Below are positions 43,692 to 52,652 of a DNA stretch of 64,000 nucleotides, in pieces. The translations under genes were made by a program, and so were the position numbers. The notes under the pieces were generated by a model that was not told where the DNA came from, searched no databases, and saw only the letters and a list, made by a program, of their open reading frames with translations. The first letter of the stretch is position 1, and each line of letters starts with the position of its first letter. The stretch comes from Amphiplicatus sp041398145 (lineage in GTDB: Bacteria > Pseudomonadota > Alphaproteobacteria > Caulobacterales > Parvularculaceae), in the NCBI GenBank assembly GCA_041398145.1, contig JAWKVF010000001.1:806001-870000 (forward strand). Direction: 5' to 3'.

Positions 43692-44417
43692 TTGAAAATG
43701 ACTGATAGACTTTCATTCGACGAGTTCGTCAAAGAACTGGAAAATGCGCGTAAGCCGAAGGGCAGCATCAAGCATCCGTTCAGCGTCGCCTGGGCGAATG
43801 GCGAACTGAGCCGTGAGCAACTCGGCATGTGGGCCATCCAGCATTTCTATTACATTGACGCGATCCCGCCGCAATTCGCGGCGCTGTATTCGCGCATGCC
43901 GGACATGGAAGGCCGGCTGATGTTGCTGGACAATTTGATCGGCGAAGACATGCCGGACGCCCCCGGAAAATCTCATCCGCAATTGTTGCTGAACTTCGCC
44001 GCTCATTGCGGCTTCGCCAGCGATGTTGTCGTTTCGGCTGAAGAAGACGGCAAAATTCTTCCGACGACGCGCGCCATGCGCGCCTGGATCTGGGAGCTTG
44101 CGAAAGTGCGCCCGCTTGAGCAGGCATGCGCGGGCATCATGGTCGCGTTGGAAGGTCAACTGCCGACGCTTTATCCGACCTATATCGACGCAATGCGCAA
44201 GATGGGCTTCACGGATGAGCAGCTCGAATTCTTCCATGTTCACGTGGAAGCCGACATTGAGCATGCCGATGTCGGCCTGCGCCTTTGCTATCAATATGCG
44301 GATACTCGCGAGAAGCAGAAGCTGGCCGTGGCGGCCGTAGCGGCGTCCGCGGGTCTGCGCTATTCCATGCTGAACGGCGTCTATGAGATGTTGCAGCTTG
44401 ATAAAAAAGCGGCCTGA
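43692..44417 (+). CDS. TenA/PqqC/CADD-fold di-metal protein
   Basis: The 241-residue haem-oxygenase-like protein starts with the PqqC/CADD-type HPFSVAWANGELSREQL block and has Glu83, Glu152 and His182-x3-Asp186-x2-His189 (HVHVEADIEHA). This H-x3-D-x2-H spacing is the one in the di-iron site of chlamydial CADD, so a di-metal oxygenase or self-sacrificing enzyme is more likely than PQQ synthase. No pqq genes are present. A ribosome-binding GGAG precedes the ATG. The substrate may be the decarboxylation product. Confidence 0.82.
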   Translation: MKMTDRLSFDEFVKELENARKPKGSIKHPFSVAWANGELSREQLGMWAIQHFYYIDAIPPQFAALYSRMPDMEGRLMLLDNLIGEDMPDAPGKSHPQLLLNFAAHCGFASDVVVSAEEDGKILPTTRAMRAWIWELAKVRPLEQACAGIMVALEGQLPTLYPTYIDAMRKMGFTDEQLEFFHVHVEADIEHADVGLRLCYQYADTREKQKLAVAAVAASAGLRYSMLNGVYEMLQLDKKAA

Positions 44418-44422
44418 TATCT

Positions 44423-45157
44423 TTGACCATCGGAAGTGACAAGCAGAACTTTGTGGCGGTTGTCACGGGCGCGCGCGGCGGGATTGGCCGCGTGACCGCG
44501 CAAGTGCTATCCAATGCCGGCGCAAAAGTTGCGATGTTTGTCAGGCAGGCAGGGGATGCGCCGGCACTGGCGCGTTCTCTGTCTTTTTCCTGTGATGTGA
44601 CGGCGGAAGAAAGCGTTCAGGAGGCGTTTTGTAAAACACGAGACGCCTTCGGCCGCATCGACGCTGTCATTCACGCAGCGGGTGCTGTGGGCAAGGGGCC
44701 GCTTCATGAAATGTCCGTTGACGCATGGCGTGCGACTATGGAAGTCAACCTGACGTCATCATTCCTGATTGCGCGAGAAGCGTATGAGGATCTTAAGTCT
44801 TCGCGCGGCTGTCTGGTTTTCCTGTCATCGACGAATGGCCGGAATGGCGGTTCGCATCTTTCAGGGCCGGCTTACGCCTCGGCCAAGGCCGCGGTCATCA
44901 ACCTCACGCGATACCTCGCAAAAGAGTGGGGCCCGGCTGGCGTTCGGGTCAATTGCGTCGCGCCCGGTCCGGTGAAAACACCCATGCTGGACCGGTTGTC
45001 GGAGGCTGAGATCGATGCATTGCGCGCGCTGTCGCCGCTGCGCCACATCACGACCGCAGAAGAAGTCGCGGCGGGCATCGCCTATCTCTGTTCGCCTGAC
45101 GCCAGCGGCGTGACCGGCGAGGTGTTAAACCTCAGCGGCGGTCTCGTCCTCGACTGA
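44423..45157 (+). CDS. short-chain dehydrogenase/reductase
   Basis: A classical SDR of 244 residues with cofactor motif TGARGGIG near residue 17 and catalytic Ser...YASAK (residues about 148-168), then a PG motif (VAPGPVKTPM). It oxidises or reduces an alcohol/keto group with NAD(P). A TTG at 44423 is the best start in frame. A GTG 30 bases on is possible. Last gene of the operon, it overlaps the convergent ATP-binding protein gene by 33 bases. Confidence 0.85.
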   Translation: MTIGSDKQNFVAVVTGARGGIGRVTAQVLSNAGAKVAMFVRQAGDAPALARSLSFSCDVTAEESVQEAFCKTRDAFGRIDAVIHAAGAVGKGPLHEMSVDAWRATMEVNLTSSFLIAREAYEDLKSSRGCLVFLSSTNGRNGGSHLSGPAYASAKAAVINLTRYLAKEWGPAGVRVNCVAPGPVKTPMLDRLSEAEIDALRALSPLRHITTAEEVAAGIAYLCSPDASGVTGEVLNLSGGLVLD

Positions 45158-46144
45158 GTTGTTTCTTTCCACGAAATGGCACGCCGCAAAGTGATCGCGC
45201 CTTGCTTTATCAAGCGACGGCTCTTTGGAAATGCAGTTCGGTTTGGTGATAGGGCAGCGTGTTCGAAATACGCAGCCGGAAGGCGGCGCCATGGGCGAGG
45301 GTAGATCGCTCGACAACGGCGTGATGTTCTTCGCGCGCTCTTTGACAGGATCGGGATAAGGCGCAGCCTCCAGCAGGGCTTTCGTATAGGGGTGCAACGG
45401 GTTTGCGAACAACTCGCTGGAAGGCGCGACCTCCATTGGCTTGCCAAGATACATCACCATCACCCGATGGCTGATTTGACGGACGATGGCGAGGTCGTGG
45501 CTGATGAAAAGAATAGCGATGCCTGTTTCCCGCTGGAGCTTTTTCAGAAGATTTATGATTTGCGCTTTGATCGAAACGTCGAGTGCGCTGACAGCCTCGT
45601 CACAGATCAACAGCTTTGGATTAAGGATCATAGCGCGCGCAATAGAGATGCGCTGGCATTGTCCGCCGCTGAATTCATTGGGAAAGCGGTTCGCCATCTC
45701 AGGATAAAGGCCGACCTCTTGCATGATGTCGCGCATGCGTGCAATGCGCTCTTCCTTGCTGAGACGGGTCTCAAAGACTTCAAGCGGTTCGCAGATAACG
45801 TCGCCGACCGTCATGCGCGGATTGAGGCTGGCGAGCGGGCTTTGAAAAACAATCTGAATGTCGCGACGCAAGGCGTTCATGTCCCTGGCGGACAACTCAT
45901 TGATGTTGATGTCACCCCAATAAATCGCGCCTTTATGCGGCTTCGCGAATTTCAAAATTGCGCGGCTCAAGGTTGACTTGCCGCAACCGGACTCGCCGAC
46001 AACACCCAGCGTTTCGCCAGGGTTGATGTGAAAGCTGACGCCGTCAACGGCTTTGAGCGGTTTGATTTTGGGAATGAACACGCCGCCGGTTCGCACCGGA
46101 TAATAAACGGCGAGATCCTCAACACGCATCAACGGGGCGGTCAT
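45125..46144 (-). CDS. ABC transporter ATPase, DppF/OppF type
   Basis: The 339-residue ATP-binding subunit has Walker A GESGCGKST, signature FSGGQ with an adjacent cluster QRISIARAM, and Walker B LLICDEAVSALD, followed by the C-terminal oligopeptide-transporter extension with cysteines (VFRTRCP). It energises peptide/opine import. It overlaps the other ATPase gene by four bases. Confidence 0.95.
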   Translation of the reverse strand: MTAPLMRVEDLAVYYPVRTGGVFIPKIKPLKAVDGVSFHINPGETLGVVGESGCGKSTLSRAILKFAKPHKGAIYWGDININELSARDMNALRRDIQIVFQSPLASLNPRMTVGDVICEPLEVFETRLSKEERIARMRDIMQEVGLYPEMANRFPNEFSGGQCQRISIARAMILNPKLLICDEAVSALDVSIKAQIINLLKKLQRETGIAILFISHDLAIVRQISHRVMVMYLGKPMEVAPSSELFANPLHPYTKALLEAAPYPDPVKERAKNITPLSSDLPSPMAPPSGCVFRTRCPITKPNCISKEPSLDKARRDHFAACHFVERNNSVEDETAAEV

Positions 46145-47118
46145 TGAGCAAATTCCTTATGGCAGGCGACTTCATGTGCGCTCGCGATGTCGCGGCGCAC
46201 GGGTTTGCTGGAGCGGCATCTGTCCATGACGTCCGGGCAGCGCGCGGCGAACACGCATCCCGGCAATTTCTGGCGCAAATTGGGCGGCTGGCCGGGAATG
46301 GTCGGCAGTTCATCGGCCAGTTCCGCATCGAGAGACGGCACTGAGGCCAGCAAACCGCGCGAATAAGGATGGGCCGGGGCGACGAACAGTTCGTCCACAT
46401 CGGCGACTTCGACCAGCGATCCGCCATACATGACCGCGACCCTGTCCGCGAGGCCGGCAACGACGCCGAGATCATGGGAAATGATCACGATCGACATGTT
46501 GGTGTGTTCTTTCAGCTTACGGAACAAGCGAAGGATCGACGCCTGCACCGTGACGTCAAGCGCCGTCGTCGGTTCGTCAGCCACCAGCAGGGCCGGTCTG
46601 CATAACAATGCCTGCGCGATCATGATGCGCTGGCGCATGCCGCCTGAAAATTCATGGGGATATAGGTGAAAGCGGCTGGCGGCGTCGGGAATCTGGACAA
46701 TTTCCATCATGTCCAGAACTTCTTTTTCCGCCTGTTGGGGCGTGAGGCCGCGATGTTCGACAAGCACTTCCAGCATCTGCTTGCCGACTTTCATATGCGG
46801 CGTCAGGCCGGTGATGGAGTCCTGAAAGATCATGCCCATTTTATCGCCGCGCAGCGCGTTCAGACGTGACTTGCTGGCGTTGAGAAGCTCTTCGCCATGA
46901 AACTGCACGGAGCCTTCGGTCACGGCGTTATCGGCGAGTAGCCCGTATACGGTTAAAAAGGTCTGGCTTTTTCCGGAACCGGATTCCCCGACAATTCCGA
47001 GGCATTCGCCAGGTTTGATCGTCAGATTGACCTTGTTGACTGCATAGACGGGGCCTTCAGGCGTCTCAAAACGCGTTGAAAGGTCTTTGATCTGAAGGAG
47101 GGGAGCGCCGTCCGTCAT
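46141..47118 (-). CDS. ABC transporter ATPase, DppD/OppD type
   Basis: The 325-residue partner ATPase has Walker A GESGSGKSQ, signature FSGGM and Walker B LLVADEPTTALD, plus the C-terminal CVFAARCPDVMDRC extension, which in OppD/DppD homologues binds an iron-sulfur cluster. It pairs with the DppF-type subunit. It is adjacent to the permease genes in the order permease, permease, ATPase, ATPase, typical of the family. Confidence 0.95.
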   Translation of the reverse strand: MTDGAPLLQIKDLSTRFETPEGPVYAVNKVNLTIKPGECLGIVGESGSGKSQTFLTVYGLLADNAVTEGSVQFHGEELLNASKSRLNALRGDKMGMIFQDSITGLTPHMKVGKQMLEVLVEHRGLTPQQAEKEVLDMMEIVQIPDAASRFHLYPHEFSGGMRQRIMIAQALLCRPALLVADEPTTALDVTVQASILRLFRKLKEHTNMSIVIISHDLGVVAGLADRVAVMYGGSLVEVADVDELFVAPAHPYSRGLLASVPSLDAELADELPTIPGQPPNLRQKLPGCVFAARCPDVMDRCRSSKPVRRDIASAHEVACHKEFAQ

Positions 47119-48024
47119 TTATCGGTCTTTCGGGTCGAGAGCATCGCGAAGGCCGTCGCCAATGAAATTGAAGCAGAACAGCGTCAGCGCAAGGAAGCTT
47201 GCGGGAAACAGAAGAAGCCAGGGGGCGGTGTCGATGGAGCCGCGTCCTTCGGAAATCATCAGCCCCCAACTCGTCAGGGGCTCTTGAACGCCAAGCCCCA
47301 GAAAGCTCAGATAGCTTTCGACGATAATGTTGATGGGGATGAGCAGGCTGACATAGACGATCACCGGGCCAATGGCGTTCGGGATAATATAACGGGTTAG
47401 GATCTTAGAGGTCGGAAGGCCAATGCTATAAGCCGCCTCAACATATTCCATACGTTTGATCGAGATCGTCTGCCCGCGCACGATGCGCGCCATGGTAAGC
47501 CACTCAACGGCGCCGATGGCGATGAAGATCAGATAGATATTCTGACCGAAGATCGAAACGAGAATGATGATCAGGAACAACAGCGGCAAGGCGTAAAGAA
47601 CATCGACAATACGCATCATCAAATTGTCGGTATTGCCGCCGGCAAATCCTGCTGCGGCGCCGTAAAGCACTCCGATGAGCAAGGCGACTGCGGTCGTCAG
47701 CATACCAATGGTGAGGGAAATTCTCGCGCCGAAAAATGTCCTCACAAACAGATCGCGGCCATTCGCATCCGTGCCGAACCAGTGAAAATCGGAAAATGAC
47801 GGTGGCGTCAGGATCATTTCCCAGGAAGAATCCTCAATGCTGTGTGGCCAGAACATGGGAATGACGACCGACAGCACGCCGATCGTCACGAGGATGTAAA
47901 CGCCGGCCATCCCGGCCTTGTTGCGGCGAAAACGACGCAGCGCATCCTGCCAGAGCGACCTGTTGCTGTCGCTTTTTTCAACTGTGGCCGGTGCGCCAGG
48001 CTGTTGTCGGGAAGGTGCTGTCAT
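47119..48024 (-). CDS. ABC transporter permease, DppC/OppC type
   Basis: A 301-residue inner-membrane protein with six predicted helices, an N-terminal cytoplasmic tail and the EAA-type loop sequence VEAAYSIGLPTSKILTRYIIPN. OppC-type permeases form the second half of the peptide channel. The start overlaps the preceding permease stop by four bases. Confidence 0.94.
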   Translation of the reverse strand: MTAPSRQQPGAPATVEKSDSNRSLWQDALRRFRRNKAGMAGVYILVTIGVLSVVIPMFWPHSIEDSSWEMILTPPSFSDFHWFGTDANGRDLFVRTFFGARISLTIGMLTTAVALLIGVLYGAAAGFAGGNTDNLMMRIVDVLYALPLLFLIIILVSIFGQNIYLIFIAIGAVEWLTMARIVRGQTISIKRMEYVEAAYSIGLPTSKILTRYIIPNAIGPVIVYVSLLIPINIIVESYLSFLGLGVQEPLTSWGLMISEGRGSIDTAPWLLLFPASFLALTLFCFNFIGDGLRDALDPKDR

Positions 48025-48947
48025 TTGCTCCTCCGCGTGCGAGGATCGAGATAACCATAAAGCACGTCAGCCAGAAAATTGAGAATGAGAATGGCGGCGG
48101 CGTAAACGATGACAACGCCCATCACGACGGGGTAATCCCGGTTCACGGCGCCTTCGACGAAGAGTCGGCCGACGCCGGGCAATGCAAACACCACTTCGAT
48201 AACCACCGAGCCCGTCATGATGCCGGCGATGGCTGGCCCAAGATAGCTCACCAGCGGAATGGAGGCGGTTTTAAGGGCGTGGCGAAGGATGATCTTGTGC
48301 TCTGGCAGTCCTTTTGAGCGAGCGGTGCGGATGAAGTCGGATCGCATCACGTCGAGCATGCCGCCACGCATGATCCGGGCGATGCCGGCGATCTGGGGCA
48401 GGGCGAGCGCAATGACAGGCAAGATCATGTTTCGCAACGCGCCGTCATTCCAGCCTGCGATCGGTAATAGATTCAAATAGAGCCCGAAGATCAGTGTCAA
48501 GATCGGCGCGGTGACGAAGTTTGGTATCGCGACGCCGGTCATCGCCATGGTCATGACCGTGTAATCGAGTACCGAGTTTTGATTGAGAGCGGCGATGACG
48601 CCGCTTAATCCGCCGATCAAAACAGCAAGGATAATGGCTGAAATGCCGATCTTGATACTGACCGGAAAGGCCGTCGCCATCAATTCAGAGACGCTCTGTC
48701 CAGGGCGCGACAGGGAAAGCCCGAGATCGCCATGCGCCAAATCGCCGAGGAATGTGAGGTATTGCTGGAGAAGCGGCTTGTCGAGGCCGTATACAGTGCG
48801 CAGGTTTTCAATCACCGCCGGATCGAGATCGGCATCCGCATCGAACGGGCCGCCCGGCGCCACCCGCATTAAGAAGAATGACAGCGTTATGATAATGAAA
48901 AACGTCGGGATGGAAATGAGCAGGCGATTGATAATAAAATTCGTCAT
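48021..48947 (-). CDS. ABC transporter permease, DppB/OppB type
   Basis: A 308-residue permease with an N-terminal helix (IINRLLISIPTFFIIITLSFFLMR), the conserved LGDLAHGDLGLSL stretch and an EAA loop containing RTARSKGLPEHKIILRHALK. It is first of the four transport genes. The nearest SBP gene is at 37739-39325, so the full importer is split around gntR and the UbiD operon. Confidence 0.94.
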   Translation of the reverse strand: MTNFIINRLLISIPTFFIIITLSFFLMRVAPGGPFDADADLDPAVIENLRTVYGLDKPLLQQYLTFLGDLAHGDLGLSLSRPGQSVSELMATAFPVSIKIGISAIILAVLIGGLSGVIAALNQNSVLDYTVMTMAMTGVAIPNFVTAPILTLIFGLYLNLLPIAGWNDGALRNMILPVIALALPQIAGIARIMRGGMLDVMRSDFIRTARSKGLPEHKIILRHALKTASIPLVSYLGPAIAGIMTGSVVIEVVFALPGVGRLFVEGAVNRDYPVVMGVVIVYAAAILILNFLADVLYGYLDPRTRRSK

Positions 48948-49013
48948 AGCGGGCGTCTCACGGGGACGTCTATTAAGTCTGATGCGGCGAGAAAAGTCAT
49001 CATGGCGGCGGGC

Positions 49014-50267
49014 TTATTCGGCGGGCTGGTTGAGTTTCGCCTCGACATAGGCGTCTTCGCCGGGCTCGGGTTTGTTATCGCGGATGTTTCTGGCGACGCC
49101 GCGTGCGATGACGGTAGCGAGAATGAACGCGGGTATCATCATGACGGCGCCGATCAGGAACAGGCCGTCTATCCCGACTTTTCCGTAAATCGTGCCTGAC
49201 ACCGCCTGTCCGCCAAAGCGTCCAAGGCTGTTGGTCGCTTGGTAAATGCCCATCACGGCGCCGCGCTCGCCGGCTTCCGCCCGTTTGGATAGCAGGCTTT
49301 GCAGGGAGGTCTGGAAAATCGCGAGCGCGATAGAGCCGACGATGCTTGCCGCAATGATCTGATAGATGGACTGCGAGAAGGCGAGGCCAAGCCAGCAGAT
49401 GGCGAACAGCACCGTCGCGGCGCGTATAAGGTTTGTTTCGCCGAACATCCGCGTGACGCGGCCGATCATCGTCAACTGGAAAATCGTCAGCGTCAGCGCG
49501 CCGACGGAAATCACCAGTGCGACCTGGTTGATCGAAAGAGAATGCTTCGCATCGAGCCAGAGAGGAAAGATCGCTTCGCGCCCGGCGATGAAAACCACCG
49601 TGATAAGGCAGAGAATAATCGCTTTTGAAACGACAGGCTTGCCTGAGATGCGACCGAGATCGGCAAAGAAATTACGTCTGGCGTTTGTCTTCGTTCGTTC
49701 AGATAAAGGTGCGGTTTCCGGCACCATGAAATAAATGCTGACAAAGGAAACCAGCGACAAAGCCATCGCGGCGAGCGCGGGGCGCGCGTAATTCACGCTG
49801 TCGATGTCGCCGCCGCCAGCGAGGAAACCGCCGAAAACCGGACCGATAATAAAGCCAAGGCCGAAGGCCGCGGAGATCCGTCCCATGGTGGCCGCGCGAT
49901 CATCGTCGGTGGTCGTGTCAGCGACATAGGCGTATGCGGTTGCGAGATTGGCTGAGGTAAAGCCGCCGATCGCCCGGGACAGCAGCAACAGCCAGATCGA
50001 ATCGGCGTTTGCGAGAATCAAATACGCCAGCGCGTGTCCCGCCATGCTGATCAGCAGGACAGGTCTTCGTCCAATGCGGTCGCTGATGCCGCTCCAGATT
50101 GGCGCGCCAATAAATTGGCACAGTGAATAGGTGGCGATGACAAGGGTGATGATTTCAGGCGAAACGCCAAGGTTCGCGACGTAAAACGGGATCAGCGGCG
50201 CAAGAATGCCGAGGCCTAAAAGGTCAATGAAGACTGCAAAAAAGAGCGCCAGATGTGCTTGCCGCAT
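49014..50267 (-). CDS. MFS transporter, DHA1/TetA-like
   Basis: The 417-residue protein has 12 predicted helices and the MFS motif A ISDRIGRRP in the first cytoplasmic loop (about residues 60-70), plus a second copy-like GRVTRMFG in the second half. Such proteins are drug/H+ antiporters or efflux pumps for small molecules. In this block it may export a toxic intermediate or import substrate. The 66-base gap before the permease gene suggests a shared transcript. Operator site 4 lies between its start and the Mo-hydroxylase gene. Confidence 0.85.
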   Translation of the reverse strand: MRQAHLALFFAVFIDLLGLGILAPLIPFYVANLGVSPEIITLVIATYSLCQFIGAPIWSGISDRIGRRPVLLISMAGHALAYLILANADSIWLLLLSRAIGGFTSANLATAYAYVADTTTDDDRAATMGRISAAFGLGFIIGPVFGGFLAGGGDIDSVNYARPALAAMALSLVSFVSIYFMVPETAPLSERTKTNARRNFFADLGRISGKPVVSKAIILCLITVVFIAGREAIFPLWLDAKHSLSINQVALVISVGALTLTIFQLTMIGRVTRMFGETNLIRAATVLFAICWLGLAFSQSIYQIIAASIVGSIALAIFQTSLQSLLSKRAEAGERGAVMGIYQATNSLGRFGGQAVSGTIYGKVGIDGLFLIGAVMMIPAFILATVIARGVARNIRDNKPEPGEDAYVEAKLNQPAE

Positions 50268-50377
50268 GTAGTCTTCGCTTTCATCACCTTTTGGGCGTTA
50301 CAGCCCTTCCTGCGAGCCCTTCTCAACAAACGGCGGGACAGGATTGCGTAACCAACTCTATCATATATATTCAAGGC

Positions 50378-50395
50378 ATGTTATCATAACAACAT
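50378..50395. promoter_or_regulatory. predicted GntR operator, site 4
   Basis: ATGT-TA-TCATAA-CA-ACAT has perfect outer arms and one core change, and contains TGTTAT-C-ATAACA as a 6-bp inverted repeat. It lies between the leftward MFS/ABC operon and the rightward Mo-hydroxylase operon. Confidence 0.75.
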
Positions 50396-50423
50396 AATAA
50401 GTTGCGAGTGAGATTGACGCACT

Positions 50424-52652
50424 ATGGCGACTGAGCCTGAGAAAACCGATGCTGGCGCGACACCGCCGCAGATGTCGCGCCGAAATGTTCTGGCGCTCGG
50501 CGCCGGCGCTGTCGTGCTGATGGGATTTTATATCTATTCGCGCAGCAGGAAAGGTTCTTCCAAAGACTTAGGTGCGGTTGATATCGGCAAGGAGGCGCCG
50601 CCGGAGAGGGCTTTGATTCCCGCTTATGTGACTATCACGCCCGACAATGTTGTAGGGCTTGTCTGTCCTGCCGCTGAAATGGGCCAGGGCGTGATCACGG
50701 CGTTGCCGGCGCTGATCGCTGAGGAGATGGAGGCGGACTGGGCGCGGGTTCGCGTTTTCAACTCCGATGCTGGCGAGGCCTATATCAATCCTGGAAAGAA
50801 CCTTCAGGCGACGGGCCGCAGCATGAGCGTGCGCGGTTATTTCGAGCAATTGCTGACGGTCGGCGCTGAGGCGAAGGCGCGGCTTGTGCGGGCGGCGTCG
50901 GAAATCTGGAGCGTGCCTGCATCTGAATGTGTGGCGGAAAACAGCCATGTCACTCATGTGGCGTCAGGGAACAAGGCAACTTATTACCAGCTTTCCGAGC
51001 GCGCAGCGTCATATGAAGACATGGCGCCTGCGCCGCGGAAGTCGCGCGCTGATTACAAGATCATCGGCCGGCCGTTACAGCGCAAGGATCTTGCGGAAAA
51101 GGTGACGGGCAAAGCCGTCTTCGGCGCCGATGTCGTTGAAGACGGCATGCTGACGGCGACCATCGCCATGGCGCCGACGCTGGGCGGATATCCCGCGTCT
51201 TATGACAAGGAGGCGGCGCTGGCGGTGAGGGGCGTGCGCCATGTTGTTGAAACAACGGCGGATGATTATCGCGGCGTCGCCGTGGTCGCGGATAGTTTCT
51301 GGCAAGCGAAAAAAGGGCTTGATGCTCTGTCGGTCGAGTTCGTCGAGGGTGCGCAGGCCAATGTTTCCACCGTCGATATCACGAACATGCTGCATGAAAA
51401 TCTTGCAAGCGGCGAGGCGCGTTACGGGCGCGACGACGGCGATGTCGGGGCGGCGCTGGGCGCCGCCGCCAGTCGTGTATCCGGCGTGTTCGATGTTCCC
51501 TATCTCGCCCACGCAACCATGGAGCCGATGACCTGTTTTGCGCATGTGACGAATGACGCCTGTCGCATTATCGCGCCAACGCAGGGGCCCATCAGAGTGC
51601 GAGACGCCGTCGCGGAAATGCTCGGCATGAGCGCCGATCAGGTGCATGTTTCTCGTCCCTATCTTGGCGGCGGTTTCGGACGGCGGTGGCAACCGGATTT
51701 TGCGCTCCAATGCGTGGAGATTTCAAAGGCGGTTGGCGCGCCAGTGAAGCTGATCTGGTCGCGCGAAGAGGACATGCGTCATGATTATTTCCGTCAGCAG
51801 GCGGCGGCCTCTTATGAGGCTGCGCTGGACGAAAAAGGCGTTTTGACGGCCTTTGATTTTCGCACGTCCTGCGCATCCATCATCGAATGGGGAAAGCCGA
51901 ATCGCCTGAACGGCCGCCCTGACAGTCTGGCGCTTTCAGGCGTATCCGATAATCGATACGACATACCCAACCAGCGGGCGGGATGGATTCCCGCCACGTC
52001 GCCGACGCCGGTCGGCACCTGGCGTTCGGTCGGCCATTCACAGAATGGTTTCTTTATGGAATGCGCCATTGATGAAATCGCAGAAGCTGCGGGCGTGGAC
52101 CCGGTGCAATTTCGAAAACAGCTTTTGCAAAAAGATAAGCGCATGTTGCGCGTTCTGGAAGCGGCCGCGCAGGAAGGCGCGTGGCGTTCCCGCAGCGGCG
52201 GCCATAACGGCAAAGGGCAAGGTGTTGCGGTCGCTGAATCTTACGGATCGTTCTGCGCATATGTGATTGATGTCAACGTCGATGAAAATCGCCGAATCAA
52301 GATCAATGACGTCGCCTGCGCAATGGATTGCGGTTTTGCGGTTAATCCTGACGGGGTCGCCGCGCAGATCGAAGGCAGCGTGGTTTTCGCCCTGACTGCT
52401 ACGCTGTATGGCGAAATCACCATTGAAAAGGGCGCGGTCGTTCAGTCGAATTTCACCGATTACAGGATGGCGACATTGCGGGAGACGCCGCCGATTTCAA
52501 TCAAGATATTGAACAGCGATGATGAAATGGGCGGTGCGGGCGAACCGGCTTTTCCGCCATTTGCGCCAGCGCTTGTCAACGCCATTTACGCCGCCACCGG
52601 AGAGCGCATTCGCAAGCTTCCGCTCGCAGCGCAGGGATATTCCTTAGCATGA
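50424..52652 (+). CDS. molybdopterin-binding hydroxylase large subunit, isoquinoline 1-oxidoreductase type
   Basis: The 742-residue xanthine oxidase-family protein has an N-terminal Tat signal (MSRRNVLALGAG, about residues 17-28), so it is exported folded. It shows the molybdenum-site blocks RPYLGGGFGRRW and GGAGEPAFPPFAPALVNA, where the catalytic Glu lies. It belongs to the two-component IorB/aldehyde oxidoreductase group lacking an FAD domain, which hydroxylates N-heterocycles or aldehydes using water and passes electrons to cytochrome. Its iron-sulfur partner is two genes on, at 54971. Confidence 0.9.
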   Translation: MATEPEKTDAGATPPQMSRRNVLALGAGAVVLMGFYIYSRSRKGSSKDLGAVDIGKEAPPERALIPAYVTITPDNVVGLVCPAAEMGQGVITALPALIAEEMEADWARVRVFNSDAGEAYINPGKNLQATGRSMSVRGYFEQLLTVGAEAKARLVRAASEIWSVPASECVAENSHVTHVASGNKATYYQLSERAASYEDMAPAPRKSRADYKIIGRPLQRKDLAEKVTGKAVFGADVVEDGMLTATIAMAPTLGGYPASYDKEAALAVRGVRHVVETTADDYRGVAVVADSFWQAKKGLDALSVEFVEGAQANVSTVDITNMLHENLASGEARYGRDDGDVGAALGAAASRVSGVFDVPYLAHATMEPMTCFAHVTNDACRIIAPTQGPIRVRDAVAEMLGMSADQVHVSRPYLGGGFGRRWQPDFALQCVEISKAVGAPVKLIWSREEDMRHDYFRQQAAASYEAALDEKGVLTAFDFRTSCASIIEWGKPNRLNGRPDSLALSGVSDNRYDIPNQRAGWIPATSPTPVGTWRSVGHSQNGFFMECAIDEIAEAAGVDPVQFRKQLLQKDKRMLRVLEAAAQEGAWRSRSGGHNGKGQGVAVAESYGSFCAYVIDVNVDENRRIKINDVACAMDCGFAVNPDGVAAQIEGSVVFALTATLYGEITIEKGAVVQSNFTDYRMATLRETPPISIKILNSDDEMGGAGEPAFPPFAPALVNAIYAATGERIRKLPLAAQGYSLA

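Noticed and set aside
43692..44417. PqqC of PQQ biosynthesis
   Set aside because: No pqqABDE genes nearby, and the H-x3-D-x2-H ligand set points to a di-metal CADD-like site instead.
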